A stretch of 64,000 nucleotides of DNA from Halorubrum alkaliphilum (GTDB taxonomy: Archaea; Halobacteriota; Halobacteria; Halobacteriales; Haloferacaceae). The notes beneath the pieces were generated by a model. The model did not search any database. It was given only the letters and a program-made list of their open reading frames with translations, and was not told the origin of the DNA. The position numbers and the translations under genes were made by a program. Positions 1-10,346 of the stretch are shown here, one piece after another. Where the stretch lies: NCBI RefSeq assembly GCF_017873815.1, contig NZ_JAGGKQ010000013.1, forward strand, positions 1 through 64,000, read 5' to 3'. Position 1 is the stretch's first letter. The number at the start of each line of letters is the position of its first letter.

Positions 1-297
1 TATCTTCGGCGGTGGTTGCCGTCGATCGTGACGTTTGCCGAGCAGGCCGTCGAGGGGTTCGAGGTGCCGTGGACCTCGAACCCCGTCGAACGGCTAATGG
101 GTGAGGTCAGCAAGCGCTGTAAGAACCAGTGGATGCGCTGGACAAAGGAGGGATTGGAGGCGATACTCCAGCTTCGGCTGGTGAAGTACGCTGATCCAGA
201 GTACTACCAATCGTTCCTTGACGAGCTGCTCCAACGATCGACCAAAACAGCAATGAGCTGTGAACTCTCAATTGAGAGCACCAGAGGCAAACTCTAG
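1..297 (+). pseudogene. Transposase C-terminal part (ISH6/ISLre2-like), cut by window edge
   Basis: The reading frame is open from the first base, so the N-terminal part lies outside the window. About 98 residues remain. The stretch SNPVERLMGEVSKRCKNQW resembles the C-terminal block of UPF0236-type transposases (ISH6/ISLre2 group), in which Asn-Pro-Val/Ile-Glu-Arg precedes a Lys/Arg-rich segment. It would catalyse transposition of its insertion sequence; whether the gene is whole cannot be judged here. A second, decayed transposase remnant follows, marking this end as an IS graveyard. The family assignment rests on a short motif and is moderate. Confidence 0.6.
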
Positions 298-412
298 ACC
301 GCTTTGCAACACGACCAAAATATTGGCGTGAAGGAAGCTTTTGAGCCTTGTTTAGCTCAGAGAACTTGGCCAGTGTGAGGGGTGGATAGTTCTCTCCTCC
401 TATGGGTATCTC

Positions 413-721
413 CAACCCACCGAGAAACTCGAACGCCTCGCCGACGACAAAGGTTATCACGACCAATCTCTCTGTGACGCCCTCCGTTCAGGGGTCGTCC
501 GACCCTTGCTGCGTCACCGGCTGTTTGCTGCGTACGATCACACCCACAACGCACGGCTGGACAGCGAATTATACGGTCAGCGCTGGATGGCCGAGACTGC
601 CTTTTCAGCCATTAATCGTCGGTTCGGCCCCGCTGTCTATCCTCGCTTATGATACCGCGATTTCTGTGAACTCGTGTTGACCGACACAGTCTACAACCTC
701 GAACAGACTCTCAAACAGTGA
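413..721 (+). pseudogene. IS5-like DDE transposase remnant with internal stop
   Basis: Reading the frame through positions 413-721 gives a continuous transposase C-terminus containing YGQRWMAETAFSAI, a form of the Y-(2)-R-(3)-E box with the third catalytic acid of DDE transposases. It ends in TVYNLEQTLKQ and a natural stop. A TGA at 650-652 interrupts the frame where a Trp or similar codon is expected, and no N-terminal part or start is present. The element is therefore dead. I see no clear terminal inverted repeats around it. Confidence 0.65.
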
Positions 722-777
722 TCCCCACGCCGTCATCGGATTCAACAAAGCAGAGCTATTTAAATAAGAAGGGATGG

Positions 778-1542
778 TTATATTGGTGGCCGCCGATGGT
801 CAGTTGCCTGCTCGAAAGCATACGCTAGCTCAAACAGACGGGGCTCTTCGAATTCACGACCCAGTAACTCAACTCCGACTGGGAGGCCATCATTGGTGAA
901 GCCTCCGGGGAGAACGATAGCTGGAAGGCCTGTGTGAGCTGATATTTCGCAGTTCATTTCTTCGAACGGTTGGCTGTCTGGAATCTCAACTGGAAGGATA
1001 CGCGAAGGCGGGTACATCAGGGCATCAAGGTCATGCTTTGCCATCTCTGAAAGTGTTTGACTTTTGATCTTTTTTCTGCGGTTGAGAATCCGTAAATAAT
1101 CTGTGTTTGATTCTAATGATTCAACATCCACGTCGAGAACAGATCTTTCTTCGATTCTATTTTGAATATCCGGGTATAGTTCACCCGTAGCGACGAGTTC
1201 GGCCAGAGAGTTGACTGGTGCTGAGTCGCCAAGTTGGTCAAGATACTGGTCGAAGGCGTGAGCGAATTCATATTTAAGCGTGCGAGCACTCTCAAGAAGC
1301 GACTGGTCGATAATGTCAACTGAATCGATAATCGTTGCCCCCGCAACTTCCATCTCTATAATTGCGTCTTCAACGACGGTCGTCACTTGTTCAGCATTAC
1401 TCACTGGCGCACTTTCGTCATCTCGGAGGCCAAAAAATTGCCGTGGCACGCCTATACGTGCGTTATTAAGACCGTTTGGATCTAGATGGTTAGTATAACT
1501 CTCATCGGGATGTTTTCCTTGACCAAAGTGCCTATTCCTCAA
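778..1542 (-). pseudogene. Amidase, C-terminal half only
   Basis: The 254 residues match the second half of the amidase signature family (GatA-like hydrolases of amide bonds). Visible are the C-terminal blocks ISAHTGLPAIVLPGGF and DGLPVGVELLG followed by the usual family ending. The N-terminal half, which holds the catalytic Lys and Ser-cis-Ser and the Gly/Ser-rich signature, is missing. The open frame begins with a TTG directly abutting the stop codon of the neighbouring helicase gene (1543), so there is no room for a promoter or start region. It cannot be an active enzyme and marks a recombination breakpoint at the edge of the AddAB-like operon. Confidence 0.75.
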
Positions 1543-4500
1543 TTATTCCTCAACGGGTGCTGGTGTCTCATTGAGGAGCGTCCGTAGATCCTGAATAGTG
1601 TCAGCAAGCACGTTTGACGATCGATACTCGTACGTGTGAGACGTTTCGATGTCGGTGAAGTATAGCGTGGCGGTTACTTCACGGCCCGGGTCCTGTTGGG
1701 TGAGTGCGGCGGCGTACGCTTGGAGTTGTGGGCGGTGGTGTGCGGCTCGTGCTTTGAGAAACTCGTCGGGTGGCTGGCTCGGTGGTTTCCGATCGGTTTT
1801 GTAGTCGATGACGTGGTATGCGTCTGGGGTGACGATGAGGTGGTCGATGAAGCCGCTGACGGTGCCGGTGTCCAGGCTGAGTTCGATGTAGTACTCGTCG
1901 TAGGTGTGCTGGACGTCAAGGTCAGCGTGGAGTTCATCGAGGTACGTGATGGCGGAGTCGGCGGCAGTTTCGATGGCGTCGTACGCTGAGTCTGGGTACG
2001 TGTCTTCAGCTCTTCCGGTTGTCCGGTCGTGTTGTTCCTGAATTGCTTGGTCGATCACGTGGCGACGTTTCTCGATCGGTGGCTGGGTTTCACAGAGGCG
2101 GTGGACAGCATGCCCGTAGATGGCGGCTGGAATATTGCGGGCGTCGGTTGTCGGATAATCATCCTCGTATTCTTCACTATCGGGTTGTACGGCGCTGGCC
2201 GTGATCCGATGCGTGTCGTTGTTGAGTTGGAGTTCAACGTTCCCGGTGGGGATCCGGCTGAGATCGGATGCGGAGAGTCTGAACTCCCACGGTTGTTCGT
2301 ACGCGTACGCCGACCGGGTGGTTGACGCCGGGACTGGATCGGGGTCCCGGTCGTATGTTTCGGTGTCCGGAGGGAGGCGAACGGATATCGTGCCGTGATC
2401 AGTGTCGCCAGCAAGCGTGTACGGGAGGGTCGCGGTGAATGCGCCGTCGGTTTCGAGGTGGTGCCAGTTCGTGATGGCGTCGTCATCGGTTCCGAACAGC
2501 GTTGGTTGGATCCAATCGCGGTAGGAAAACGGTTCCTCAGGGTCGGGCTGGGTGATGCCGGTTTCGTGGTCGTTATCGGCGGTGTGGCGGCCGGTGAGGA
2601 TGAGGTGGTCTTCGGCGCGTGTGGCAGCGACGTAGAGAACGCGTTTTTCTTCGGCGTGCTCTTCGGCGCGACGGCGGTCGCGGGCCACGTGTCGCATGAG
2701 CGTCGAGTCGGTGTTCGTACGGTCGTCCGTGGGGACGTTCAACCCGAGCAGGGGTCGGCGTTCGTCGGCGATCGGGACGCGTTCGTACTCGATGCTGCCG
2801 TTGCTGAGTCGTGCGCGGTCGTTGAACCGTTTGCCGAGACCTGGTACGATGACGACGGGGTATTCTTGGCCTTTCGCTTCGTGTACGGTCATGATACGAA
2901 CGCCGGTTGAGTCAGTGGCGTCGTTGGCTTCGGCCTCTTTGCGGCCCTGCTCGGCTAGAGTGGTGAGTCGTGTCGTGACGCTGTCGAGGCTGGGGACGCC
3001 ACTCGCGTCGAATTCGCGGAGTTTGTCGCGGAGTTTATCGACGTTAGCGAGTGCGGCGGTGCCGCGTTCATCGGCAGCGATCGCGGCGAGGTATCCGGTT
3101 TCAGCGAGGATCCGGTCAAGGAGCGTCGCCCAGCTATCGACGGCGGCTCCGGGGGTAGATCCGGTGCCGGCGTAGTTGCGCCAGCGTTCAAAGTCCTCGA
3201 CGACGACCTCTATCTCTGGGTCATCGCTCGCACGCAGCGAAGCCCAGAGGGATTCACCCGGATCGTGGGCCGTGGCGAGTTTGGTGTCGGTGAGTCCACA
3301 CAGCGGAGAGCGTGCGGCGGCGTAGAGTGCGATGTCGTCCGTCGGGTCGGCGAGCGCGTTCAACAGTGCGGTGACCGCACGAATCTCCGGGGTATCGAAG
3401 AACCCCTCGCCTTTGATCACGGTGTACGGGACCTTCGCGGTTCGGAGGCCGCGTTCGTAGTCTTTGAGGTCGCTGCGTGATCGGATCAGCACGGCGATAT
3501 CGTTGGGTTCGACGGGCCGCGTGTCGGCATCCGAGTCGTCATCGTTGTCAGTGACGGGTGTCTCGGCGTTGAGGAGGCCGGCAATACGATTGGCGATCGC
3601 GTTGGCTTCGATATCGGCTGGTTCGGACTCCGGAAGGGACGTGAGGTCGTGGTCCGCACCGAAATACCGGGTACGCAGGTCAGTATCAACCGGGACAGGT
3701 AGGTACTCTCTGATCGGGTCGATCCCGGCGGGTGTCTCACGCCCGGCGGTGAGCGGGCCGCTGACGGCTTCGTATGCGTCGTCGGTGCCGTACGCGAACA
3801 CGTGGTCGAACAGGCCGTTGATTGCGGTGAGGGTCTCCGGAAGCGTGCGGAAGTTAGTGGTGAGTGCCGGGTCGCACGGGGGGCGATCGCGTACTGTGTT
3901 CGCGCCATGCATCATCTCGGTGGCGTCGCCAAAGACTGTGACGTCGGCGTCACGGAACCGGTAGATGCTCTGTTTGACATCGCCGACCACACACACGGTA
4001 TCTCCGTCAAACGGGTCTGCCGTGTCGAACGGGTCGGAGCCGCTGGTAAGTGCTTGTACGAGCCGCCACTGGCGCGTGTTAGTGTCTTGGAACTCGTCAA
4101 CCATGACGTACCACACGTCTTCACGAAGCCCAGCGACTGCACCGGCGTGGGCAGTTTCGTCAGCATCGGAGAGGAATGTGAGTGCGTGCCCGATCAGGTC
4201 ATTGTAATCGAGCACGCCACGTTGCTGTTTGCGATCGGCGTACTCCGCACGCGCCTCGTCGGCAAGGGTAGCAAGCGCCGTGAGAAGGTCGTGTGCGTCT
4301 CGGTCCGGGTCAAGCGACACGTCGGTCGCCCGATTCTCGGGCGCGAGTGCGTCAAGCACACCGTCCATTGCCTCACGGAACCGTCTGGCGGTCGGACCGT
4401 CGCTTTCACGGAACGATTTGTTCCCGTAGTAGTTTCCGTCGCCGTAGCGCTCACCGTCACCGTTCGTGAATACATCACATAGTTTGAGACACAGCGAGAG

Positions 4501-5424
4501 CCGTTGAATCGGTGACGCTTCCTCGATATCCACGCCCGTGAGTTCCTCATAGAAGTCGAGTAAATCATTCCCGACGTAGTTCATCGGGTTCGCACCCAAC
4601 CGATCGGTGACATCGTCATCACCGTACAGTTCACTGAGCGTTTCCAGATCGTCACGGATCGTGTCAAGCAGCGCTTTCGGATCGGTATCCAGTGGGTGCA
4701 GCGAAACGAGGAACGCCTCGTACGCCTCCGGGTCCGCTAACTCACGCATCTCTTCGATCCACTGTTCAGTCATGTCGGGCTCAGCGATGAGGCCGGTGAG
4801 CACGTCAGCGAGTTTTGACCGGTCGAAAAGCGGTGCGAGCACGCGGGTTTCCGGCGGCTCAGTTTCGACGAGTTCCGTGGCGACAGTCGCTCTGAGCCGA
4901 CCGGCGTCGTTTGCTTCCAGCACCTCGAAGTCAGGGTCAACAGCGGGGTGGGTGACGGCGTGTTCTTCCAAGATACGACTGCAGAATCCGTGCGTGGTGT
5001 CGATGTACCCGGCTTCGACACCGTCAGCGGCGGCGCGCCACACGGCCCAGCGATCCGGGTCGTCGATGTCTGCGAGTCGCTCGCGGATCTTCTCGCGGAT
5101 GGAGCGTTTCAGGTCATCCGCGGCGCGGTCGGTGAACGTAGTGACGACGATCCGTTCAGGTAGTCGGCGTGCTGCGGTCGGGTCCGTAATGCGTTCAATG
5201 TCGTCTGGAACGTGGTACGACGGTTCATCCTCGCCAGCAGTGAGGCTGTCTGGACCGTCAAGGTGAGCTCGCAGGATCGTGAGGTATCGTTCGGTGAGCG
5301 TCGTCGTCTTCCCAGTTCCGGCTCCGGCTTCCACGGTGACGTTCCGGTCGATCGTTCGTGCGGCGCGTTGCTGTGCGCGAGTCAGATCAACGTCATCGGT
5401 GTCTGCGTGCATATCGTCAGTCAT
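1543..5424 (-). CDS. AddA/RecB-like UvrD-family helicase-nuclease (copy 1)
   Basis: This 1293-residue superfamily 1A helicase resembles AddA/RecB subunits that unwind and resect double-strand DNA ends. Motifs in order: Walker A GAGTGKTT near residue 35; Walker B MVDEFQDTN; motif III GDVKQSIYRFRD; motif V TVHEAKGQEYPVV; motif VI VLYVAATRAEDHL. A C-terminal PD-(D/E)XK nuclease follows, with an early His (YGHAVHRL), GFIDHL, then VIDYKT and a Gln-x3-Tyr. No iron-sulfur cysteines flank this nuclease. The start ATG overlaps the stop of the upstream AddB-like gene by four bases, so the two are translationally coupled. Archaea normally resect ends with HerA-NurA and Mre11-Rad50, so this is an accessory system, for repair or anti-DNA defence. 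Confidence 0.88.
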   Translation of the reverse strand: MTDDMHADTDDVDLTRAQQRAARTIDRNVTVEAGAGTGKTTTLTERYLTILRAHLDGPDSLTAGEDEPSYHVPDDIERITDPTAARRLPERIVVTTFTDRAADDLKRSIREKIRERLADIDDPDRWAVWRAAADGVEAGYIDTTHGFCSRILEEHAVTHPAVDPDFEVLEANDAGRLRATVATELVETEPPETRVLAPLFDRSKLADVLTGLIAEPDMTEQWIEEMRELADPEAYEAFLVSLHPLDTDPKALLDTIRDDLETLSELYGDDDVTDRLGANPMNYVGNDLLDFYEELTGVDIEEASPIQRLSLCLKLCDVFTNGDGERYGDGNYYGNKSFRESDGPTARRFREAMDGVLDALAPENRATDVSLDPDRDAHDLLTALATLADEARAEYADRKQQRGVLDYNDLIGHALTFLSDADETAHAGAVAGLREDVWYVMVDEFQDTNTRQWRLVQALTSGSDPFDTADPFDGDTVCVVGDVKQSIYRFRDADVTVFGDATEMMHGANTVRDRPPCDPALTTNFRTLPETLTAINGLFDHVFAYGTDDAYEAVSGPLTAGRETPAGIDPIREYLPVPVDTDLRTRYFGADHDLTSLPESEPADIEANAIANRIAGLLNAETPVTDNDDDSDADTRPVEPNDIAVLIRSRSDLKDYERGLRTAKVPYTVIKGEGFFDTPEIRAVTALLNALADPTDDIALYAAARSPLCGLTDTKLATAHDPGESLWASLRASDDPEIEVVVEDFERWRNYAGTGSTPGAAVDSWATLLDRILAETGYLAAIAADERGTAALANVDKLRDKLREFDASGVPSLDSVTTRLTTLAEQGRKEAEANDATDSTGVRIMTVHEAKGQEYPVVIVPGLGKRFNDRARLSNGSIEYERVPIADERRPLLGLNVPTDDRTNTDSTLMRHVARDRRRAEEHAEEKRVLYVAATRAEDHLILTGRHTADNDHETGITQPDPEEPFSYRDWIQPTLFGTDDDAITNWHHLETDGAFTATLPYTLAGDTDHGTISVRLPPDTETYDRDPDPVPASTTRSAYAYEQPWEFRLSASDLSRIPTGNVELQLNNDTHRITASAVQPDSEEYEDDYPTTDARNIPAAIYGHAVHRLCETQPPIEKRRHVIDQAIQEQHDRTTGRAEDTYPDSAYDAIETAADSAITYLDELHADLDVQHTYDEYYIELSLDTGTVSGFIDHLIVTPDAYHVIDYKTDRKPPSQPPDEFLKARAAHHRPQLQAYAAALTQQDPGREVTATLYFTDIETSHTYEYRSSNVLADTIQDLRTLLNETPAPVEE

Positions 5425-8400
5425 GAATCGTCCTCCGTGTCGAGACCGGGCGCGTACTGTGGCGTGTTTTCCTCGGTGAGTGTCTGATGAATCGCGTGTC
5501 TACGGTGGTGTCGGACGTCACACGCATCGCGGTACGGACAGTACTTGCACCCGGCCGTTTGAGGGTCGAGAACGGTCGGGTGGAACGACCCGTTCTCGAC
5601 AGCGGTCGAGATCCGATCGATCCGGTCAGGGACGGTCTCATGGAGGAACGTGGTGAACTCATCGCGGGTGTCAAACGCGAGTGACTGGGAGCGCCGCAGC
5701 GGGGCTGGGTCGTCAGTCCCCCAGTACACGTGAGCGGCGTCTTCATCGCCGCCGATCGTGCCTTTGTGTGGAGAGATGGAACTGGTCGGATTCACCTGGT
5801 AGTACGAGGCTCCGACTGGCTCGCCACCGAGTGCGTCTTCGGCCATCAGCAGGTATGCCGGGAGTTGAAACGCGTGCCCGTCAATCGTGTCCCCTTCGCT
5901 TGGTGTGCTGCCGGTTTTGTAGTCCAACCCGACGAGTCCACCGTCTGGCGTGATGTCGAGCCGGTCGATCTTCCCGCGGAGTTCGACGGTCGTTCCGGGA
6001 ACACGGACCGGGTCGCGTGAGATCACTTCCGGGCCAGGCTCGTCCGGAGTGAGTCCGACGTGTGGCTCAAAGTACGTCGGCGTCGCATCACGCGGTGCGA
6101 GCTGGACCTCCGCGTGGAGGAACCGCTTGAACAGCCCGGCAGCCGCGTCCGGATCACCGAACTGGTTGTCCGTCACACGCAGTCCGTTGAACAGCGCGGC
6201 GAGCCACGCATCGTGGAAAACGGTCTCGCGCGCATCCAACTCCGTGAGCCGGTCGGTCGCCACGGTGTACAGCTTCGTCTCTGCCTCCTCAATACTCTCG
6301 TTCGTAACAGCTTCGTGACCCGCCGCGCGCCACTCACGGTAGAATCGTTCGAACACGTCGTGAACGTACGTTCCAATATCGAGTGCGTTCGGCTCCAACG
6401 TGACCTCGTCATCCGGTTCGATCTTCAGGATGTACTTGAGGTAGTACTTGAATCCACAGTCCGCGAACGTCTCCAAGCGACTCGGACTGTACGGTCCTCC
6501 GCCGTCGCGTAACTCCGCGACGACCGCCGGGTCAACGTGCCCGTCATACTCACCGACACCGTCTTCTGCGCGTTCGGCTGCGACTGTCACGCCGGCCGCG
6601 AGTCGCTCCGACGCATTCACGTTCGGTACCGCTACGTCGTACGTGTCTGCATTTCTGGCGACCGTCGCAGGCGTGAGACCCTCTGTATCGATGGCCGTAG
6701 CGATCGACCGGTGAACGTCGGTGAACGTGGCCGGAGCGGCACTATCATCCGCGCGGTCAGGGTTCAGTCCGGTGACGCGTTCGAGTTCCAACAGCGGATC
6801 CGCGAGCACATACGGGTCACCGTTCGCATTCCGCTCAGGCGCGGAGAACGTCACGGTCGTCTCCGAGGCAACCAACTGGGCGAACACGTACCGCATATTG
6901 GCAACCGGATCCGCCGCCTCAAAATCCGGATGTGCGTCGTTGAGCGGTCGAGCAAACGCCAGTCGCCGCGGCGGTGACGGCGTGTGCTCGGTGGTTAACC
7001 CGGGAACGAACACGTATTCGACGGGATTCGCCACTGCCTCCGTCGGTTGGCACACGCGAACACTATCTGAGTCCCGGGCAACTGACACCCGAATTGTCAC
7101 CTGATCGAGTGCACGTCGAACCTCCTCAACGTCAGGATCCGCGTCACCGTTCTCGTTGGCCACGTTTCGGCGGAGAGTCAGCGACGCACACACTTCGCTC
7201 GCGCGTTCGACCGCCTGTCGCTCTCTATCCTTAACATGCCGGGAGAATCCAACAGCGTCGGTGAATCCGCCTCCGTCACCGGTCGTTGGCACGTCGAGTT
7301 CGTCGAACAACGCCTGCCGCCCAGCATCGACATCGATCGCGTTCACGAACCGCTCACACGCTGTGACGACCTTCCGAACGAGCGCCTCTTCATCCTCCGC
7401 AACGTGTTCTACAAGGGTTGAGACACGCGTGGACTCCAACAACTCCGCGTTTCGAAGCACCGCTCGTGCCGCGTTACGCTGTTCCGGAACGACAAGCGGG
7501 TTCGACAGAAGCCGCGTGAGTGGCTCTAGTCGATCCGGTTCGGTACCGAGGTTGATCGCTGCTTCGAACAGCTTGCCGGTCGTTGTAGCGAAAAACGAGC
7601 GCGACGAATCAACCGTCACGGGCACGTCCGCTGCACGGAGCGCATCTGCGAGTCGATCACTGTACGTTCCCTCATCAACCGGTGTGACGACGATTTCCTC
7701 AGGGTCAACACCGTCACCGATCAGCGACCGCACGTCACGCGTAATGGATCGGACCTCGCGCCCGACAGTCGCATGCGTTTCGACCGTCACGTTGGTCCCA
7801 GCCGTGACTGACTCGCCCGTGCCATCGTCGTGCTGGTACAGAGCGGCCGCCGCACTCTCACGCAGTGAACGAGGATCCGACTCCGAAGGTGACTCTGGTG
7901 GCGTGAATCCGAGGTCGTCGTACCACTCGTGTAGGCGGCCCACGGCGTCGTCTGCGCCGTGTAAATCATCAGTGACGGTCACGTGGGGGAGTACTACGGC
8001 GGTGTCGAACGAGTCAGCTAACAGCCCGACGACGTCGCGCTCCTGCAGGGAGAGCGTCTGGAACGAACCGACCACGACAACATCTGCTGCAGCGAGTTCG
8101 GTCTCCACGAGTTCTGTTCCAGCATCGAGTACGTGTCGGAACCGTTCGCTTCGAAACGTCTTCGACTCGGCAAACCCTTCTTTCCGCACCTCATGAACCT
8201 GGGCGACGAACTGAGACAACACCTTCCCGAGTTCGTTCAATCCTTCCCGAGAGAGTCGTTGCTCGACATCTTCCGGCGTGATCTCTCCGGCGAACTCAAG
8301 AAGTGTCAGTAGTTCTTCGGCCTGCTCGACGAGACCGGCGGTCGGGTCACCATCCGTGTAGAGTGGGTGTACAGGATCATCGATGCGTCCAAGCGCCTCC

Positions 8401-8729
8401 TCGATGATCCATCGACGCTCGGTATCTGTGAGAAACGTCGCTGATCCGCTGTGCGTGTCCGCCTCATACAGGTTATCGACGAGCGTGCGAAATCGTTCGA
8501 GTCGCAGTTCCACACGCGATCCGTACGCCTCCCACTGATCACGCACGGTGACATCATCTGCTGCCGCTGGCTGGAGATACACCACCGAATGGGGCACACC
8601 AGTCGATCGGTCACCTGCCCATTGGAGTGCGGAGTCTCGGCTGCTGGAAGGCGTCGGGCAAGAGAATATTCGCCGTGTCGTCATTACGTTTGTCTCTCGA
8701 CACGGTAATGAAAAACTTGTGTCGTCCAC
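5421..8729 (-). CDS. AddB-like protein with iron-sulfur PD-(D/E)XK nuclease (copy 1)
   Basis: At 1102 residues, this is the upstream gene of the pair. The N-terminal two thirds look like a helicase-fold scaffold, but no intact Walker A is visible, so it is probably not an ATPase. The C-terminal third is a canonical AddB-type nuclease: a first Cys in FADCGFKYYLKY, then GTYVHDVFE, GKIDRLD and LDYKTG as metal-binding/catalytic motifs, Gln-x3-Tyr, and three cysteines in CKYCPYRDAC. Together the four cysteines fit the 4Fe-4S staple of AddB. I kept the GTG at 8729 because GGAG lies six to seven bases upstream of it; an ATG at 8684 is an alternative. It likely works as a heterodimer with the overlapping AddA-like gene. 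Confidence 0.85.
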   Translation of the reverse strand: MDDTSFSLPCRETNVMTTRRIFSCPTPSSSRDSALQWAGDRSTGVPHSVVYLQPAAADDVTVRDQWEAYGSRVELRLERFRTLVDNLYEADTHSGSATFLTDTERRWIIEEALGRIDDPVHPLYTDGDPTAGLVEQAEELLTLLEFAGEITPEDVEQRLSREGLNELGKVLSQFVAQVHEVRKEGFAESKTFRSERFRHVLDAGTELVETELAAADVVVVGSFQTLSLQERDVVGLLADSFDTAVVLPHVTVTDDLHGADDAVGRLHEWYDDLGFTPPESPSESDPRSLRESAAAALYQHDDGTGESVTAGTNVTVETHATVGREVRSITRDVRSLIGDGVDPEEIVVTPVDEGTYSDRLADALRAADVPVTVDSSRSFFATTTGKLFEAAINLGTEPDRLEPLTRLLSNPLVVPEQRNAARAVLRNAELLESTRVSTLVEHVAEDEEALVRKVVTACERFVNAIDVDAGRQALFDELDVPTTGDGGGFTDAVGFSRHVKDRERQAVERASEVCASLTLRRNVANENGDADPDVEEVRRALDQVTIRVSVARDSDSVRVCQPTEAVANPVEYVFVPGLTTEHTPSPPRRLAFARPLNDAHPDFEAADPVANMRYVFAQLVASETTVTFSAPERNANGDPYVLADPLLELERVTGLNPDRADDSAAPATFTDVHRSIATAIDTEGLTPATVARNADTYDVAVPNVNASERLAAGVTVAAERAEDGVGEYDGHVDPAVVAELRDGGGPYSPSRLETFADCGFKYYLKYILKIEPDDEVTLEPNALDIGTYVHDVFERFYREWRAAGHEAVTNESIEEAETKLYTVATDRLTELDARETVFHDAWLAALFNGLRVTDNQFGDPDAAAGLFKRFLHAEVQLAPRDATPTYFEPHVGLTPDEPGPEVISRDPVRVPGTTVELRGKIDRLDITPDGGLVGLDYKTGSTPSEGDTIDGHAFQLPAYLLMAEDALGGEPVGASYYQVNPTSSISPHKGTIGGDEDAAHVYWGTDDPAPLRRSQSLAFDTRDEFTTFLHETVPDRIDRISTAVENGSFHPTVLDPQTAGCKYCPYRDACDVRHHRRHAIHQTLTEENTPQYAPGLDTEDDS

Positions 8730-8805
8730 GCAGGTCTCCGCCTACTGTCTTCCAGTCCCTACCTGGTATATCATCTCCTGCCACCAGCAATCCTCTTCGA
8801 AGAGT

Positions 8806-8820
8806 GTCGAATTATATATC
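8806..8820 (-). promoter_or_regulatory. TATA-like promoter of the addB/addA-like operon
   Basis: On the minus strand an A/T-rich box reading TATATAATTC stands out in the 280-base gap upstream of the AddB-like gene. At the usual archaeal spacing transcription would begin near 8785, leaving a leader of about 55 bases. The rest of the gap (8730-9011) holds no gene that I can see. Confidence 0.4.
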
Positions 8821-9011
8821 CCAAAAATCTAAGCTACGCTCTTTCGAAGCAGATTGTTGGTCGGGTAGAGCTGTCGCTGTAAAAGCGTACCGGGCAGGGG
8901 TGACGCATCGGCGTCACCCGAATGTAATGTTCCATTTGAATTGCTGAGTTCTGAGGCGACTGATTCGGAGGCGCTGAGTACTTTCCTCTCCGACCCGTCG
9001 TTGAGAGCACC

Positions 9012-9626
9012 GTGACGGGACTGCTATCGGACATCGATCGGCAAAAAATCGATTCAGGTGACGACAAGGAGTTTTACAGCTCACCTCGATTCGTCACCCA
9101 CGCAGACGATGCGTTCACATCTCGACTGACGAAGCTGTACGAGTCGGAGATTACATCTGGAGATCGTGTTTTCGATGCGATGAGTAGTTGGGTATCGTTT
9201 CTTCCCGATGTCACGCTGGGGTTCGTTGTTGGCCACGGACTCAACGAAACCGAACTCGAAGCAAATGATCGTCTAGACAAGTATTTCGTGCAGGATTTCA
9301 ACAACGATCGGACGCTCCCGCTCGACGAGAACTCATTTGATGTCGTGAGTTGTGCGTTATCGGTGCAGTATCTCCAGTATCCTGGCGACGTGTTCAGTGA
9401 GTTCGGACGGGTGCTCAAGCCCGGAGGCACTGCCATCGTGAGTTTCACTAACCGGATGTTTCCGACGAAGGCGATCCGAGCGTGGCGAACCCGATCGATG
9501 GACGAACGAGCGACGCTCGTCGAAGAGTACTTTGTCGCCGGTGGATTCGGAGAAACGGAACGCGTCGTCGACCAGCCCGGGACCGACCCGTTCTATGCCA
9601 TCATTGGCCGGCAGCCACCCGGTTGA
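9012..9626 (+). CDS. Class I SAM-dependent methyltransferase
   Basis: This 204-residue protein begins at a GTG. The central part has the acidic end of beta-2 region and the motif NSFDVVSCALSVQYL (beta-4 region), followed by FGRVLKPGGTAIVSF, typical of small-molecule Rossmann methyltransferases. The glycine-rich motif I is degenerate: the segment DRVFDAMSSWVSFLP sits where DxGxGxG would be, as in several UbiE-like relatives. The substrate is unknown. It stands alone, divergent from the AddAB-like operon and convergent with a membrane-protein gene. Confidence 0.75.
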   Translation: MTGLLSDIDRQKIDSGDDKEFYSSPRFVTHADDAFTSRLTKLYESEITSGDRVFDAMSSWVSFLPDVTLGFVVGHGLNETELEANDRLDKYFVQDFNNDRTLPLDENSFDVVSCALSVQYLQYPGDVFSEFGRVLKPGGTAIVSFTNRMFPTKAIRAWRTRSMDERATLVEEYFVAGGFGETERVVDQPGTDPFYAIIGRQPPG

Positions 9627-9654
9627 GTAAACGGCCGGTGGGTAAGTGATATTT

Positions 9655-10218
9655 TTATGAGACCCGCTTCCAGATCTGTGCGAGAATTAATAGGCCGAGC
9701 ACAGTGAAGCTCACCCCGATTACGACCCATTTTCCGAACGTAACGATCGGCACGAGATGTGAGAGCACAGGTACCTGATCTGGATAGAGAAACATCACGA
9801 CCGATGCCGAGGTGTTCTCCATGAAATCCAGCAGTACGGCCAGTAGTGGAAGTAACACGGAGTATTTGACGCGCGCGTTCGGTATTCCTTGCTGGAAGTA
9901 GGTGATACCGGTCCAGAGAAACCAGCCGTACGCGAGTGGCCAGACGATGTCGAACGTGAACCGCGAGCGGATGTAGTACCGGCGGCCTTCAGCGCCATAG
10001 GCGCTTGCCATGTCGTAGAGGTCTGCCGAAGAGTAGATGAATGAGCCGTCCGGTGTAGGGTTGTCGCCGAGGTATGCCGTATTTCGACTGGCTTCTTCGG
10101 GGAGAATGACGGTGAGAAATACGATGAACGTAGCCGTTGCAAGGCCGAGCATACGCCCGCTGGCGAGTGACTCCGAGATATCAACGAGTCGGTCACTCAG
10201 TTCAACGGCCCGTTGCAT
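9655..10218 (-). CDS. Four-helix integral membrane protein, unknown function
   Basis: The 187-residue protein shows four hydrophobic segments: around residues 25-42 (LGLATATFIVFLTVILP), 90-108, 120-140 (SVLLPLLAVLLDFMENTS) and 158-182. An Asp-Phe-Met-Glu-Asn motif lies at the end of the third segment. The first loop contains the extracellular-looking stretch between helices 1 and 2 with Tyr and Asp residues. I do not recognise the family. Its promoter region overlaps that of the divergent saccharopine dehydrogenase-like gene. Confidence 0.65.
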   Translation of the reverse strand: MQRAVELSDRLVDISESLASGRMLGLATATFIVFLTVILPEEASRNTAYLGDNPTPDGSFIYSSADLYDMASAYGAEGRRYYIRSRFTFDIVWPLAYGWFLWTGITYFQQGIPNARVKYSVLLPLLAVLLDFMENTSASVVMFLYPDQVPVLSHLVPIVTFGKWVVIGVSFTVLGLLILAQIWKRVS

Positions 10219-10346
10219 ACGACCAGTATCCAGTATCTGCTAGAAAAGCACTGCTACTCCCGCTGAATTACCTCAGTTCTCTGCCCCGTCCACGTCGGCG
10301 TACAGCCCGCTTGTTTACAATCGGGCGGCCACAAAGGTTGATAGAG

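Noticed and set aside
1696-5266. Many long plus-strand frames opposite the AddA-like gene
   Set aside because: They are mirror frames caused by the codon bias of the high-GC minus-strand gene, with no domains.
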